64,000 bases of DNA from Patellaria atrata CBS 101060 (GCA_010093705.1 MU006089.1:3381838-3445837), one strand, 5' to 3'. Positions 1 through 11,532 are shown, numbered from the stretch's first letter. Numbers and translations: made by a program. The notes: generated by a model not told the origin, from the letters alone.

Positions 1-543
1 GTCTGGATGGAGTAATGCACACATCAAGTAGTTGGGATAGAGAGAGGTTGTATGTGATTCAGTTTTCAAAGGCGAATTCATGAAGTGTAACTACATTATT
101 ACTACGACCACCTTGCTCAGTTGTTGGACGGCATTTGTTTGTTTTTGGATGGAAACTTGGATCTTTCTCACCACTCCAGGGCTGAAGCGAACGAATCGCG
201 CCACAACAAACCAAAGCTTTATCTCAACCGCGATGCCATTTAGCGGAGATCCCTGTGGGTTAAATATCTAACCCTATTATTATTCTCCTATTACTATTGG
301 TGTCCCATACCTCAACAATACATTAGATGAAGTAGTTTAATCAGGCTTTTCAGGAATTGCCTCTTATCATTTTGTATGTACAGTACACTCCATTACTCAG
401 ATGAATCTCCACGTTTTTATCACCCTATTACCACTCCGATCAATATATGCCCAGAATTCAAAGCTCGATGATAGGTCTTTCCAACTACTGATTCGCAAAA
501 GGTTAGGAAGTTCACCATCCTATTCAACTCTCAAGCTTTCTGT
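1..543. other. left-edge non-coding stretch
   Basis: I see no supportable gene here. Short open frames exist but have no domain, no credible splice context and ordinary intergenic composition. The stretch is the 3' flank of the minus-strand isomerase-like gene that ends at 544. Confidence 0.5.
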
Positions 544-1532
544 TCAGAGTGACTTCTTCGCGGAGCCGTTCGAGTTCAGGGTTCGTTCCATTCGACTCAA
601 GCCCCGGAATGCTCGTGCTGTAGCCGTCACACTATTTGTGAGTAGTACTACCTCAGTCAGCTTCCTGTTGATATCCATTTTGGTTCTAGAACTATTCAAC
701 ATACTGCCTGGTATTACGATCCAGAACGCATTCATGAGGATAAAGTATACCCAGTAGTAGTATGATTCCGGCCTGCAATAGGTCTTCTGGTAAAACCAGT
801 GGTCGAAGGTTGCCGTGCCATAATAAAGAACATCTCCGTATATTTGACCGAGTGATACGATTGCCTGGAAGGGATATCTATATGGTGATGCTTTGATGAT
901 CATAGCAGCAACGGCGAACGACAGTGGGCCCCAGGTAACCTATGAAAACGAAAGCCGAGATTAGCAACTGCTGACGCGACAAAGTGTACATATCCGATTG
1001 AGGCATTCCCACAGCAGTAATGGTCTCCATGCAGAGTACGAATGGATCTTGGGTCAAATAACGCGAATCGGAGAGTGCATACTCCTTCCAAAGCTGTCCA
1101 AACAGATTCTGAAGGCTGCCCATATCCTTATAGTTGTATACGTAGAACCCTTGAGAGGTGTTAGATCGTGTTCTAGTCGAATGCTCTCTAAGCGGTACCT
1201 TCAAAGAATAAGTGGATAGATCCCGCTACAATCATCTAGTTAGTTCCGAACGTAAATAAATCATACTCTTCAAGAAACTTACAGAGGACGAACCACATAA
1301 TGGTAATTAGATCTGGTGTGGAGATTTGAGGACGAATTCTTGTAGCGACAATATATGCGACTGAAAAGATAGCTGTACATCCTGATGCAAATAAGAAGAG
1401 CAGGGTTGGAACACCCCATTCGTTTGCAAGGTATCCAGCAATCTGAATTTCAAGAGGATAGTAAGGGTGAGGAGGGGTCGGAATGCCCACTCCATCCGGT
1501 ATGACCTTCATTGCTAATTGATTGATATTCAC
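544..1532 (-). CDS. EBP/EXPERA-domain sterol isomerase-like membrane protein
   Basis: Five exons on the minus strand: 1532-1283, 1225-1199, 1149-1013, 939-705 and 647-544, giving 250 residues in frame throughout. The protein matches the emopamil-binding protein family (3-beta-hydroxysteroid delta8-delta7 isomerase fold, ER membrane): HPYYPL near the N-terminus, IHLFFEGFYVYNYKD from the tiny second exon and its neighbour, LWKEYALSDSRY, CMETITAV and SLGQIYGDVLYYGT. The conserved His of IHLFFEG, the Glu pair, and ETIT correspond to the family's active-site region. Four hydrophobic segments fit its four-helix topology. Most ascomycetes make ergosterol with the unrelated Erg2 isomerase, so this copy may act in a side pathway or on another terpenoid; that is inference. 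The last intron (704-648) carries a CTGAC branch site. The family call is strong; the substrate is unknown. Confidence 0.88.
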
Positions 1533-4500
1533 GAGCCCTAGGGGTGATTCACTAGTTGTACTGTTGAGTTGGAAGTATAAACTTTCTTATGTCGAGATCG
1601 GATGGGCTAGGAGTCGCGCCAAGGGATCACCAAGTCGCGTTCCGATCTGCAAGGGCTCCCATCTATAGATAATCAGCTCCAGAAAATCATATCGCATTTT
1701 ACTCCAACCTCATCCTACTATCAACTTAAAGATCCGTTCTACTATCGCGCTGTTTTACGCTCCGCGTACTCGAGAATGACTAGGCTACATTCTCGGTTTC
1801 GATCATAACGCTAGACCTGGAATTGGCGAGACCTATATGGAGTGTGTCAGATCTGTTACCTATATAGACCTTGAAATCCGCCTTACACAATACACGTAAG
1901 CATAGACATGATGTATGGTATAGCTTAATGCTCTATAATGGCCTACCCAAGGATAAACTTATTATACAGTATGATTTACAATTCAGGACTAACTCTTCTC
2001 AGCAGAGATATATGACGCGTCTTTACGATTGAGGTACACAAAGTGCCACTTCTTTCCATTCCTCCTCTTCGCCGCGTACGTTATTGATGCTAACACACCT
2101 CATTTAAAATTTCAATGAACGAAGAGACGAACTTGCTAAAAGAGCATTGCGTGCAATCCAACATACAAGAGGCACATATCGATATCTCTCAGCAAAGTCT
2201 TGGTTAAGAGGATGACGATGTAACCAAGCTAGCATGACATCAGCGTGTATTTCATATTCAAAGGTGGCAAGATGAATTGATTATTATTCTTCGAACTTGA
2301 GGTATATGAAACAATAGGTATTAGATTCATGACAGTCACGAACATGACAATAATCGTAATCTCTCTGCAGCATCGCTGACATTAAGCTTACCTAACTTCG
2401 CGAATAGGCAACCGGGATTATCAGCGTCTTCCAAAGGAACCTCTATTTCGGGGTTTCGTAATCCTGAAACCAGAACATTACATACAACCTCATGTCTACT
2501 ACGAATCCACTGTTCTCGAGTAGTCCTTTGTGTATCTGTTTATGATCCGTCTTATCAGGTGTATATTTTATATCTAAGTCATTACTATCGCTTCCCGTTG
2601 CCTATAACATCGCTGGTTTTTAGAGATCTAGAAGAAAAAGACGTATTGTTTTATTTCACAACACATAAAACCCTTTATAATGGACCGGTCAACTGGGACC
2701 TGGATATGTATAGCAATCCTCATAGGGGTGCTAGCCTAGTACGGAGAAGATATCCACTGTCCCACTCGTGTGTTCTCCCAGTCTATTACCATGATCATGT
2801 GCGCGCCTTGGACCCAAATATTGAAACTCTGAGTCTTCACTATGTTTCAAGAATTCCTACCGGTTTTATTAGTAGAGGCCGTGTCTAAGACATCCAGAAC
2901 TACGTCAGGAACTGGAATCCAATCCTTGGACCGACCATGGCACGATCCACCAATCAAAGCTAGAATTGATAGCGCCTTGGAGGCAAGTACGCCGATTATA
3001 CAACCTATGTAGGTTGTTAGCTCTCCTATCAGTTTACCATATCATACTTTGTGAACAAAGTCATCTAAAAGGATGGCTCGAGAAGTATTTAGGTCCCACT
3101 TAACTATCATAGTATTGACATACTATGTTAATGTTCACGAAAGCTCAGTGTGTTGATATATATAAACACGCATAGGCCCCTAGCTGTTCACTTAGCTTCG
3201 TCCTCGCGGATGAATAAGCCGCTTAACCTCCTCCTGCACGCAATTTTCTTCTACAACCAAAGAGAAAGTTAACAGGGAGTCATCGATTGTGTCATAGTTC
3301 TAACAACATGTATTCTCTTCACGCCTTTTCGTCGCGAGGCACGGCGAAACACATATTTACATTTTGGTTAACAGCCGTTCGGTCGATTGGAAGTTTCAGA
3401 GGCACCTCCTGCATTGCAGACCCATGATTATTTACTTTTGGATCACCAGCTGAAATACACCTGAAGGCCATGGGAGCTAATATTAAATTCTTTAACTATT
3501 GTTTTCCGTTCCTGGAAGGACAGGAATTTTTAAACGATGCTAGACAAGGGACTGCATCGTTATTCAGTTTAGGATCTGCAATGCCAGGATATTTTCGGAT
3601 GTACAAGTGCTGTAGGCGAACTCGTTAAACCTTACAGTCGGGAATCCTTCTCTTGTCGTCGTAAGTTCTGCCTTTAAGTGTACCATCAACTTTTGAACAT
3701 GTTCTTGACTCCACACTATCCAGACTCGGACTGCATAACCGCCTGGAACTGTACAAAAGTCTCAAAGATCCGGACTACGGCGCTCAAACCAATCGTCCGG
3801 GCTAAGCAGTACGCCAATACTTGTACAGCAAGCGTACACTAGCTCTGAAGTACCTTGTCGTCACAGAGGACGGGAGGACATACAAGTCACTAATGTTACT
3901 GCGGTTAAGTAGACCGCTTAAGGCTGATTAATTACCTTACCTAGTCACAATATCGTGGAACCGGCAGCGCCGTTGACGAGATCTTCGCAGCAGTCTTGGA
4001 GATACCTCGCAAACTCTTCAACTTACGGCACAACCCACATATGTCATTCATTGGAAATCATTAACTGCCTTAAGAGACCGATCTAATATCGCTCTCAATC
4101 CCAAGGCACTAGGAAAAAACTTATTGATATCGATCCGAATTCTTTGTCTGAGATACTATCTAGTATACAAGACGCTAGCGCAGCCACCGCAGCAAGTCGT
4201 CAAATCATGCATATCTCGTTGATTGTAGCCGCAGACGCTCTTCGATTACCATAGTATTTCTGTGGTATTCTTTTCGAAGCAGCTTCTCGTGAAACTTTAT
4301 GGGCTCAAGTTACAAACCTTCTTGTAGTAAGTGGATCGTTAACCTAGAATGCCATGACGAGGGAGAGGTGGTATCTCAATGTTTGTCCTCACGACGTCCC
4401 ACCCTACATCGTGATAAATCAACATAACGGAAGGATGACCGGAAAGATCGAAGAATATTCTTGATTGGTAACAACATAGTAATCGGATCAAGTTGTCCCG

Positions 4501-5014
4501 TCTTAATGTTTATGACCTGGCTTCTTTTGACTATGTAGGACGATGCCTCTAATTCCTGCTTACTAATATTACTTTCAAGGCTTCTCAGTATCGTGTCATG
4601 CATCGCGAAGTTCAAGATGATTCGAGGCTTATCGAGATCTATCGACATACTATATCGTCCATATGAAAATGGCTAAAATGTTGTTTTATGTCTCAGGCTT
4701 CTTTACCGGCCTATTAAGGCACGCTGTCTTAACAAGCAACAACCCAAATAGACTAATCAACCGTTTATAAGGTTTGTTTGCATCCTTTCTAAACTAGTTT
4801 CTTCTATCTTCAATCTTTACTAAGAATCCCGTCAGGTACATCGATCATGATAATTCCACCCACAACCATTGTAGTTCTTCTAAAAACGCCTCCGAAATCT
4901 AGACCAGTCACGTAGTATTCTTTCGTTCCATCGCTCAATTCAGTAGAAGATAATCTTGGCCCCTACTCATAATACCACCAACACCGTATACGTCCAACTG
5001 GTTATCACTTGTCG
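1533..5014. other. gene-poor, stop-rich stretch
   Basis: About 3.5 kb with stops in all frames at high density. The longest open frames (for example 2559-2888 and 4376-4648) look random, with no domain and no splice context. I found no terminal repeats, no long direct or inverted repeats by eye, and no transposase or reverse transcriptase motif. It could be an old element eroded beyond recognition, a long non-coding transcript or plain spacer. Confidence 0.45.
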
Positions 5015-5485
5015 TCAGTTTAAGGTGCAGTTTCCCCTGCTGAGGCTCATCCGCATGCAATCAACCATGACCCCACTGTAGGGCTGCATACGTAGAGTAC
5101 AGTCATCCACCCACCTTTGGACATAATCCACACTTGTCTCTATTACTCCAGCGCCGAAATGTGCCTGTGGTGGCGCCGTCATCAACCCGGATTCCGTTTG
5201 GCCCCCTCGTGGGCCCCCTGCGGACCCTTCAGCTGAATGGGTACGTTCCGGGAAGCCATTTGCGAAATATAGTCTTCGATTATCGCCACTGAACCGGTAA
5301 GACGGGTAACCAAGAGACGCTACTGGACATACGTTCATGATATCGGAGGATTCCAGATCGATCATGTACAGGGGAGTTTGGGGGATATAGCGGTGTCGAG
5401 GTGTCAAGGCGTACGGAGCCGGGTAAGAAAGCAAGAAGAGTAAAAGCGAATGAATGAGTATATATATCTTCGTCTCCGTTACCAT
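5015..5485 (-). CDS. possible small secreted protein
   Basis: A 156-residue open frame from the ATG at 5485. Residues 1-27 look like a signal peptide: a charged start (MVTETK), a leucine-rich core (LIHSLLLFLLSY) and an AYA-type cleavage zone near PAPYALT. The mature part has four cysteines (NVC, DDC, VDC and GNC contexts), an even number that would suit two disulphides, and a Gly/Pro-rich middle. I do not recognise a family. It diverges from the gene at 5641 with 155 bp between the starts, a plausible shared promoter. It could be an effector-like or cell-wall protein, or a chance frame; the tidy signal peptide and paired cysteines favour a real gene. Confidence 0.4.
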   Translation of the reverse strand: MVTETKIYILIHSLLLFLLSYPAPYALTPRHRYIPQTPLYMIDLESSDIMNVCPVASLGYPSYRFSGDNRRLYFANGFPERTHSAEGSAGGPRGGQTESGLMTAPPQAHFGAGVIETSVDYVQRWVDDCTLRMQPYSGVMVDCMRMSLSRGNCTLN

Positions 5486-5640
5486 CAAGAACTATTCCAG
5501 AGCATCAGTCACAGCAAATTCATTCAAAACACAGTCTTCCACAATCCAACACTTTTATCTTCCATATAATCAACAACGGTACTACCTTTAAAAGCCTATA
5601 CCATCTCTACGATCTACCTATACCCCACAAACCCAACACC

Positions 5641-6063
5641 ATGTCATCCAACCAATCTCAAAGCGGCAAGGGCAACCAAAGCGGGCAACAGGGCCAAGAC
5701 AAAGTGAACCCCTACCCCCTCCCCTACGCCCCATTCCCCTATCCTCTCCCAGCAAATGTACGTATGAAGTCTATGCAAGCTGCACAGCGCGTCCTCCCAC
5801 CTCCCCCCGCGGAACAAGCATCACAACAAGCTCCCGCACAACCCGCACTTCCCCCTGAGCTCGCACCGCGATCAGCGGAACAAGCTCAGCCAAGCTCCTC
5901 TCATCTTACATCGTCCCCTCCCCTTGAATCGTCCTCCGCGGTCGAGGGTTCGGCTGCGTCCGACCAGCAGCGGCAATGTGGTTCTTCTGGCTCACCAACT
6001 GAACAGCAGCAGGGCGGCAAAAACAATTCCGGTAACCAACAAGGCGGCAAGAAGAGCGGTTAG
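5641..6063 (+). CDS. low-complexity Gln/Pro/Ser-rich protein
   Basis: A 140-residue single-exon frame. It opens with Ser/Gln/Gly repeats (MSSNQSQSGKGNQSGQQGQD), follows with a proline-rich run (NPYPLPYAPFPYPLP), and ends with Gln/Gly/Lys repeats (QQQGGKNNSGNQQGGKKSG). The start sits in a good fungal context (ccaacaccATG) after a C/A-rich leader. No domain, signal peptide or membrane segment is visible, so it should be a disordered soluble protein of unknown role. It lies between the possible secreted protein (divergent) and ATG27 (convergent). Confidence 0.5.
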   Translation: MSSNQSQSGKGNQSGQQGQDKVNPYPLPYAPFPYPLPANVRMKSMQAAQRVLPPPPAEQASQQAPAQPALPPELAPRSAEQAQPSSSHLTSSPPLESSSAVEGSAASDQQRQCGSSGSPTEQQQGGKNNSGNQQGGKKSG

Positions 6064-6587
6064 ACCGGTCTTCACATCTCGAGGGTGGATGGATCGTTCG
6101 TTGATGGGAGGAGTTGGTGTTTGATAGAGGCGAAAGGCCTGATAACGGGACAGAGTGATGGAGTGATTTGGGGAAGAAGAGTTAGACGGAGGAAGCTGAT
6201 AACAAGAACTGCTCCTCGTTTTTGAATTTTTCGTTGGTTACTTTGGATTTCTGCATCAATAGACTGTACGAGTATTTGTACCATTTTCAAAATGAAAGGG
6301 GTAGATGAGAAGTCGTTCATTTTAGACCTGTATAGAGTTTTGTACGAAAGAGGGAGGAGAGCATAGAGTCACTCATTCTGGATTTCCAAAGCCAGATTGA
6401 TACCATAGAATTGTACTATCATCTGTCCAAGCTTGTTTCGCGACTGTACAGTAGAAAATAGAAACGACCGATGTACGCTGGATACTCAAAAGAGAAATGA
6501 ACTTTAAATTGGCTAGAACCCCTGAACTCCTCCAAGTCTGACTGGCTAATGATAGAGGTGTATAAAGCAAATGGAGGAGAGCGGAGT
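6064..6587. other. convergent 3' flank
   Basis: Spacer between the 3' ends of the low-complexity gene (+) and ATG27 (-). No gene is supportable; it should hold two 3' untranslated regions. Confidence 0.5.
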
Positions 6588-7889
6588 TTAGACAGCACTA
6601 TACCCACCTCTGCTCCCATGTCCCTGTAACGAATTTGCAACACCACGACCCCAATCCTTCAAAATATACGGGATATCACGAATCGTGTCACCATGCGGCA
6701 GGAGATCCCATCCGCGTGCACCGTAGCGGTTGTAGTTGAGCCATGAGCCAAAGATGAGATATGATGCAATAGCCAGGAAAAGACTGCGCCTCCGTCAGCG
6801 AAACTATTCAAATACTTTGCTCATATAATGAGGGGACAGGTGTGGGGTGGGGGTATGGTCGTGTTGCGGGAGGGATGGATGAGGTTTAGTCAGATGAGCG
6901 TAATTCCCTATCCGTCGCGAGCCGGGGTGGCTTTCTGGAACACGAGAATGCGCGTCCCGCGTCGTGTAATGAGATGAGTATGAGTATGAGAATGAGGACT
7001 TACATGATGATGAACCAGGTGAAGAAGCCCCAGTGGTCGGATGGGCCGCCTGCATCATTTCCGTCCTCACGCTTTTCGCAGGCATGCTTGGTGAGCCATT
7101 CGAGGCGGAGGACGCCGGTTTCGTCTTTACCTTCACCCTGGGTTTTGTAGCTTAAGAAGCGCAAACTTGCTTTCTTGTTATCGGAGCCGTCTTCATCGTC
7201 TTCGCTGTTTTCTGCGCGTCGCTTCGCTTTCTCGGTGTCGCTGCTATCGTCGTCATCGCTAGGTTCGGTAGGTCTCTTATCTTCTTCTGCTTCTTCTAAC
7301 CCGGTACGATCAGGATCACAGAGGAATTCAATTATGGCCTTCTGTTTTATAGTATGTTTCGATGGATCTACCCACTTTCCTCCGTGGAGTTCAACTCGAA
7401 CGCCCTCCTTTTTGGTATCTGCGCTCGACGAGGATGTTTTTAAGCGTGTGATTTTAGGGTCGATACTTCCTCCTGAAGTTGTTTCGAAGTTCCCTGCTAT
7501 AGGGACAACCTTTTTTACGCCGTGGTTATTGTTATCTTTGAAGTACTCCTCCTCTATTCCGCATACTAGAAAGGGTAGGTTAGCATTCTAGAATCCCTGT
7601 ATAGTCAGGAGGATGACCGACTTCTAGTTCCTATTGAAGGACACTGGTCATTCTTAGGTATGTTCTTGAGTTTCTTAAGGTTATTGCATATGTCCAATGT
7701 GAATGTGAAGTTGGAGACTGTTCGCCCTTCATCTTGTATCCAGTGGACGGCCTTCGGACCTCCAAGTGCCCCAAAGTTCCAGTGCTGCTTATCTGCTACG
7801 ACATCTTTGCAGTTAAAACTAACAGCAGACGTTATAGAGCTCTGGAGAAATATCGCAGAGACTAGGGCGACGGATCGAGGTAATAGCAT
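6588..7889 (-). CDS. ATG27: Autophagy-related protein 27 (type I membrane, MRH-like domain)
   Basis: Three exons, 7889-7622, 7565-7004 and 6783-6588, give 341 residues. Residues 1-22 are a signal peptide. The lumenal domain starts FNCKDVVADKQHWNF, runs through ALGGPKAVHW and FTFTLDICNNLKK, and reaches DQCPSIGTRICGIE across the first intron; these are Atg27 hallmarks with the conserved cysteines. An acidic, Ser/Lys-rich stretch follows, then WGFFTWFIIILFLAIASYLIFG, a single membrane span crossing the second intron near residues 270-292. The cytosolic tail ends GGYSAV. In yeast Atg27 cycles between Golgi, vacuole and Atg9 vesicles and supports autophagosome formation; that role is carried over from the family. 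The first intron uses a weak GTCGGT donor but has a good CTAAC branch site. The family call is very secure. Confidence 0.93.
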
Positions 7890-8402
7890 GATGTAGTTGC
7901 TTGTGATCGTGTGTGCCAGTATGATGGGTTAGGTTACTGGTCCGGAGAGTGACGGAGGTTGACAAGAGGTTGAAATGAGAGACAGGAAGTATAGAATATG
8001 TAGCACTAGCCGTCAGAATAACTCTGATCGCGGTGACACTGTATAGAGTGGTGGATAAATGACTTTTGTGTTGAAGCTCCTCGTGCTCCGGGAAGTTGAT
8101 GACATAGCCAGATCGAGCCAATCCCTGCGGCTTCTTCCGGCGGAGCCTCAAAGGTTAACAGTTGACGACAACTTGACAACAGCTTATTAATCTACTTGAT
8201 CCCTGACGATTCTCCAAGCCATGAAAGTATGAGCAATGGAAGTATAATACCTCTCTAAGTCTCTTTCTGTTCGAGCGTACGTTAAATGTAGAACTACGCT
8301 TCCTTACGGTTACTCTATGGACCTGTGGCTCACCACAGCAACATCGCAAATCACCTTACTATATAATGCTTTGCCTGAATCAGATTGACTGAAGTGGGAT
8401 CC
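7890..8402. promoter_or_regulatory. divergent promoter region ATG27 / DUF6593-like gene
   Basis: The 513 bp between two divergent starts (7889 minus, 8403 plus) must hold both promoters. No specific site is claimed and no open frame in it is credible. Confidence 0.4.
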
Positions 8403-9164
8403 ATGCCTCTAAGGAAGAGGAACAAGTCACCCCCCAACCATTCGCTCGATATGGAGTCCCGACCGGAACCATCGAACCCATATGCTGGCTCTAACAGTGG
8501 ATTATCCTCAACACATACTGAAGATACCGCTGGTAACGGCTTAGATGTCGGTGGTCAATCCCCTCCACCCGACTATAATCCCCTCCAGAGGAATGTTTCC
8601 AACTTCGTCATAGATACCGTCTTTATCCGTGCTGCTCTCAAGTCCTCAGAAGTGCGGTATCATTTGTCGTCCACCGTCCATACGGATATATCAGAACTTC
8701 GTATTAGACGGTTGAGTTCGACCGAGAGCCGTTCTATTGCAACAACTTCGCAGCTTGTTTCCTTTTTGAGTTCAGATACTTTGTATACTATCACCAGACC
8801 GCCGTTTGAACCTAGCATAATGATAATCAAAGGGTCAAGAAAGAGTACGCTACCTGGAACCATTCAAATGAGACATCGATTACGGAAATGGAAAGTAGAA
8901 CAGGAGCATTGTGGGAAGATATTCCAGTTATTCCAGTTATCTGAACGCACGAGATCACGATCTCTTCAGTGGAAAGGCGAAGATGGAACCTTGTTGGCCG
9001 ATGACGTTTGGGAAAATGAGGGAACTCCGGTAGAGAGACCGATGCTGAAGCTCAGTCAAAGTATAAAGTTATCGACGCAAGAGCTCTTGATAACTTGCTG
9101 GATAGCAAGAATCTGGTACTTTACGACGAAACCGATGCTCTACCCCATGCATACCAAAGACTAA
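8403..9164 (+). CDS. DUF6593-like (tubby-fold-like) fungal protein
   Basis: A 253-residue single-exon frame from the ATG at 8403 (MPLRKRNKSPPNHS). Residues 1-60 are disordered and Pro/Ser-rich. From about residue 65 the pattern looks like the fungal beta-strand family DUF6593: FVIDTVFIRAALKSSEVRYH, LRIRRLSST, YTITRPPFEPSIMIIKGS, then a W-x-GEDGTLL strand and a C-terminal helix LLITCWIARIWYF that closes the fold. These proteins are small cytosolic or membrane-associated proteins of unknown function. Family assignment is from recalled pattern only. Another frame is also open over 9035-9183, so a C-terminal frame change or unseen intron is possible. Confidence 0.6.
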   Translation: MPLRKRNKSPPNHSLDMESRPEPSNPYAGSNSGLSSTHTEDTAGNGLDVGGQSPPPDYNPLQRNVSNFVIDTVFIRAALKSSEVRYHLSSTVHTDISELRIRRLSSTESRSIATTSQLVSFLSSDTLYTITRPPFEPSIMIIKGSRKSTLPGTIQMRHRLRKWKVEQEHCGKIFQLFQLSERTRSRSLQWKGEDGTLLADDVWENEGTPVERPMLKLSQSIKLSTQELLITCWIARIWYFTTKPMLYPMHTKD

Positions 9165-9743
9165 GACTAGCAACTGATTACTGAGGTGGGTCTTTGGTCG
9201 TTTTACTTCTATGCCACTTACCCAGGCACGGTAGCAGTGGTTACCGTTCAATTGGCGGTAGTTCAAATTTGGGCCAGCTAGGAGCAAGCTATAAAATGTA
9301 CGCAGCTTGTGCAGTCCAGCAAAAGTTCAAAATTAGCAATCCAGAAGCCTCAAAACAGGAAGTACCACTCATTTCTAGCTTAAAAGATGGTCTGCACGGC
9401 GCTATTTGATGTATTAGAATGCTTATTTGTTAGGGAATATCATTGCAACATTTCACTGTCCGGTCTCCAGATAATTTGGTATGCACTTTCCGCATCCCGC
9501 ACATGCTGTGTAGAAGGAAGTGTTACTCTAGGTATTGGTATTTTTCGAAGGAGATGACCGATGAATAGAATGGCAGGAGCCTCCAAAGCTCAAGAGAATA
9601 GAACTAGTTCTCCTCTTCTCTCGTCCTTTTTTTTCTTCTCTTCTGTCACATCGTCAAGGTTTTCATATCATCTAGTCCACTTTCGCTTTTCAAGTATCTT
9701 CAAGCAAATATATTCACTCGCTACTCTATATTAACAACTCACC
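9165..9743. promoter_or_regulatory. promoter region with pyrimidine tract
   Basis: Spacer upstream of the gene at 9744. Positions 9608-9648 form a CT-rich run (including eight T in a row near 9628-9635), about 100 bp before the start codon, where filamentous fungi often have such tracts near transcription starts. No gene seen. Confidence 0.45.
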
Positions 9744-11532
9744 ATGTCTTCCCATGAAGAAAGCAGACCCAGTCTCATAGTCAAACTTCGCCTTCGCCGA
9801 AATAGTGTTTCCCCAGGAAGCAGCTTGAACGCTGAAACCAGTACCTCGACGCCACGCGAGCATAGATCAGAGTCCCGGACGATACCTAACCAAGCCGGAC
9901 ACGTACTCAGGCAGCATCAACCACCATTTCTTCAACCAACATGGCGTCTACCTTCAGATAATCAGGACCCAACTCAATCCTCGCGTCAAACTGCTGAAAC
10001 GACAAACCTTCATAACCCATCTAGAACTTCACACATCGTCGAACCATCCACGAGCCATGTTTCACCTTTTCCGGACTACACCGATCCTCTCGAAACCGGC
10101 AATCATCGCGAGACCCGCGAAGATGAAGTACTCCGCCACCGCCCGACAGCCATTGATGAGATTCAGGAAATAGAACCGGCACCTTCGTCTTTGGTAGATA
10201 GCGCGGGCACTGGTAGAACATCTCATATGAGCAAAATTCTACGCACGATCAAAGAGAAAAAGCAAATCCACAGAGATGCTAGACTGGTCGAACTCTACGG
10301 ATGCAGTTCGAAAGAGAGGAATCAGACATTTATTCAGAAACGAGCGGTGTCCGACTCCCCACCGGTAGGCACACCCGGCGAACATAGGAAGAGAAGATGG
10401 GTCAATCGTCCGAATGGTACCGAAAGACGCTTCAAAACTGTATCTATGCGAAGGAGTGCAATATCTGCGGTACGCAGCATTTCCAAGGGCTTCAGATCTG
10501 TAAAAATCGGCTTCTTGATGAAGATTACGTCTTCCAAACAGGAACATGCTTCCGGCAACAGCAGCTCAACTCCTCCAATCCCGGGGCCGGTCGTTCCCCA
10601 CGAAAGACCTACCAAAGATACCCTGCAGTCAAGGACGGAACGCTCCTTGAAGAATACTCTAAAAGGCAAATTCCGTCGCCAGAAGCGTTCCGTTCCACCG
10701 ACCATCATCACAACGCCTTTATCAGCGTTTGAAATGCGGCCCATTCCGGATAGCCCACTTGCCGAGTACTCTACACCTTCGTCAGTTCCAAATAATGATG
10801 TCTACCACACGCGGGATGAATCGGACAGTATCGACGGCTCCTACGACATCCATCCTGCATTCCGTAGTCCCATTCCACCCCCACCGCCTCTAGGGGGCCG
10901 CCTATTTCCCGACCCATTTTCTTCCTTTAATGGAATGCGTATCCGCCGCTCTTCCTCTTTCCACGAGGAGTTCGACCTTCCTTCCGCCGTGTTCCCGTCT
11001 GATCCCCGCGAGCCTCTGATACCCCTGATGCAGGCAGCAAGCATCGCGTCCGTCACTGAAACACCAGAAGACCTCTCGAGGTCTGTTAATGGGACACCAA
11101 TGGCTCCTATTCCACAGGTGCAGACGTTCCACCAACCAACTCGCTTGTCAAGGATCCAAGAGGGAAGAGTGGAAGATATGGCGGAAGTATATGAGGATGC
11201 TGTGTTCGAACAGCCGGTACTTGAAGAGGAGGTTCCTGAAGAACAGTCTTCAGAGGGGAATGTTGAGTACGAGGGGTCCAGTGATGGCCTACTCGAGGAC
11301 CAGCAAACCCCGGCTCTCACACATGGGTCTTCGTGGAGTAGCTCGGTCTATTCTTGGAGAGAAGGAACAACTCAAGGAGATCATTCTGACGAGTCTGGAA
11401 TTATTACGGTGAGTATGATGGTTGATGTATAGCCTTTTTCGGTTCTTATGATTACATCTTGCTTGCTCTTTTCTTACTTCTTAGAGCCTTCTTGCTGTTT
11501 GTTCTGTAAAGTCGTCCTTGGTAGAGATATAG
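9744..11532 (+). CDS. large disordered Ser/Arg/Pro-rich protein, unknown function
   Basis: The first exon starts at the ATG at 9744 (MSSHEESRPSLIVKLRLRRN) in good context (aactcaccATG). The frame stays open to 11432, but a GTGAGT donor at 11409 and a TTAG acceptor at 11484 allow splicing to a short exon 11485-11532 ending SSLVEI; without splicing the end is VSMMVDV at 11432. The protein is about 560-570 residues, mostly disordered: a basic region around residues 150-330 rich in R/K (possible nuclear localisation or RNA binding), a proline run (PIPPPPPLGG) near 375, then an acidic Glu-rich tail. No enzyme domain is seen. The N-terminal IVKLRLRR pattern recurs in fungal disordered proteins but I cannot name a family. 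Confidence 0.6.

Noticed and set aside
2559-2888. 109-residue plus-strand frame
   Set aside because: No start context, domain, signal or splice support; composition like the surrounding non-coding DNA.
1533-5014. Transposon in the gene-poor stretch
   Set aside because: No terminal repeats, target duplication or enzyme motif seen; recorded only as an unexplained desert.
5761-5790. 30-bp GT-AG intron inside the low-complexity gene
   Set aside because: Too short for a fungal intron and frame is open with or without it.
9035-9183. Alternative C-terminal frame of the DUF6593-like gene (ARALDNLL, LVLYDETDALP)
   Set aside because: It reads well but the main frame has the family's LLITCWIARIW helix; kept as an uncertainty in the gene entry.
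10841-11320. 159-residue antisense frame
   Set aside because: Antisense shadow of the disordered protein gene at 9744.
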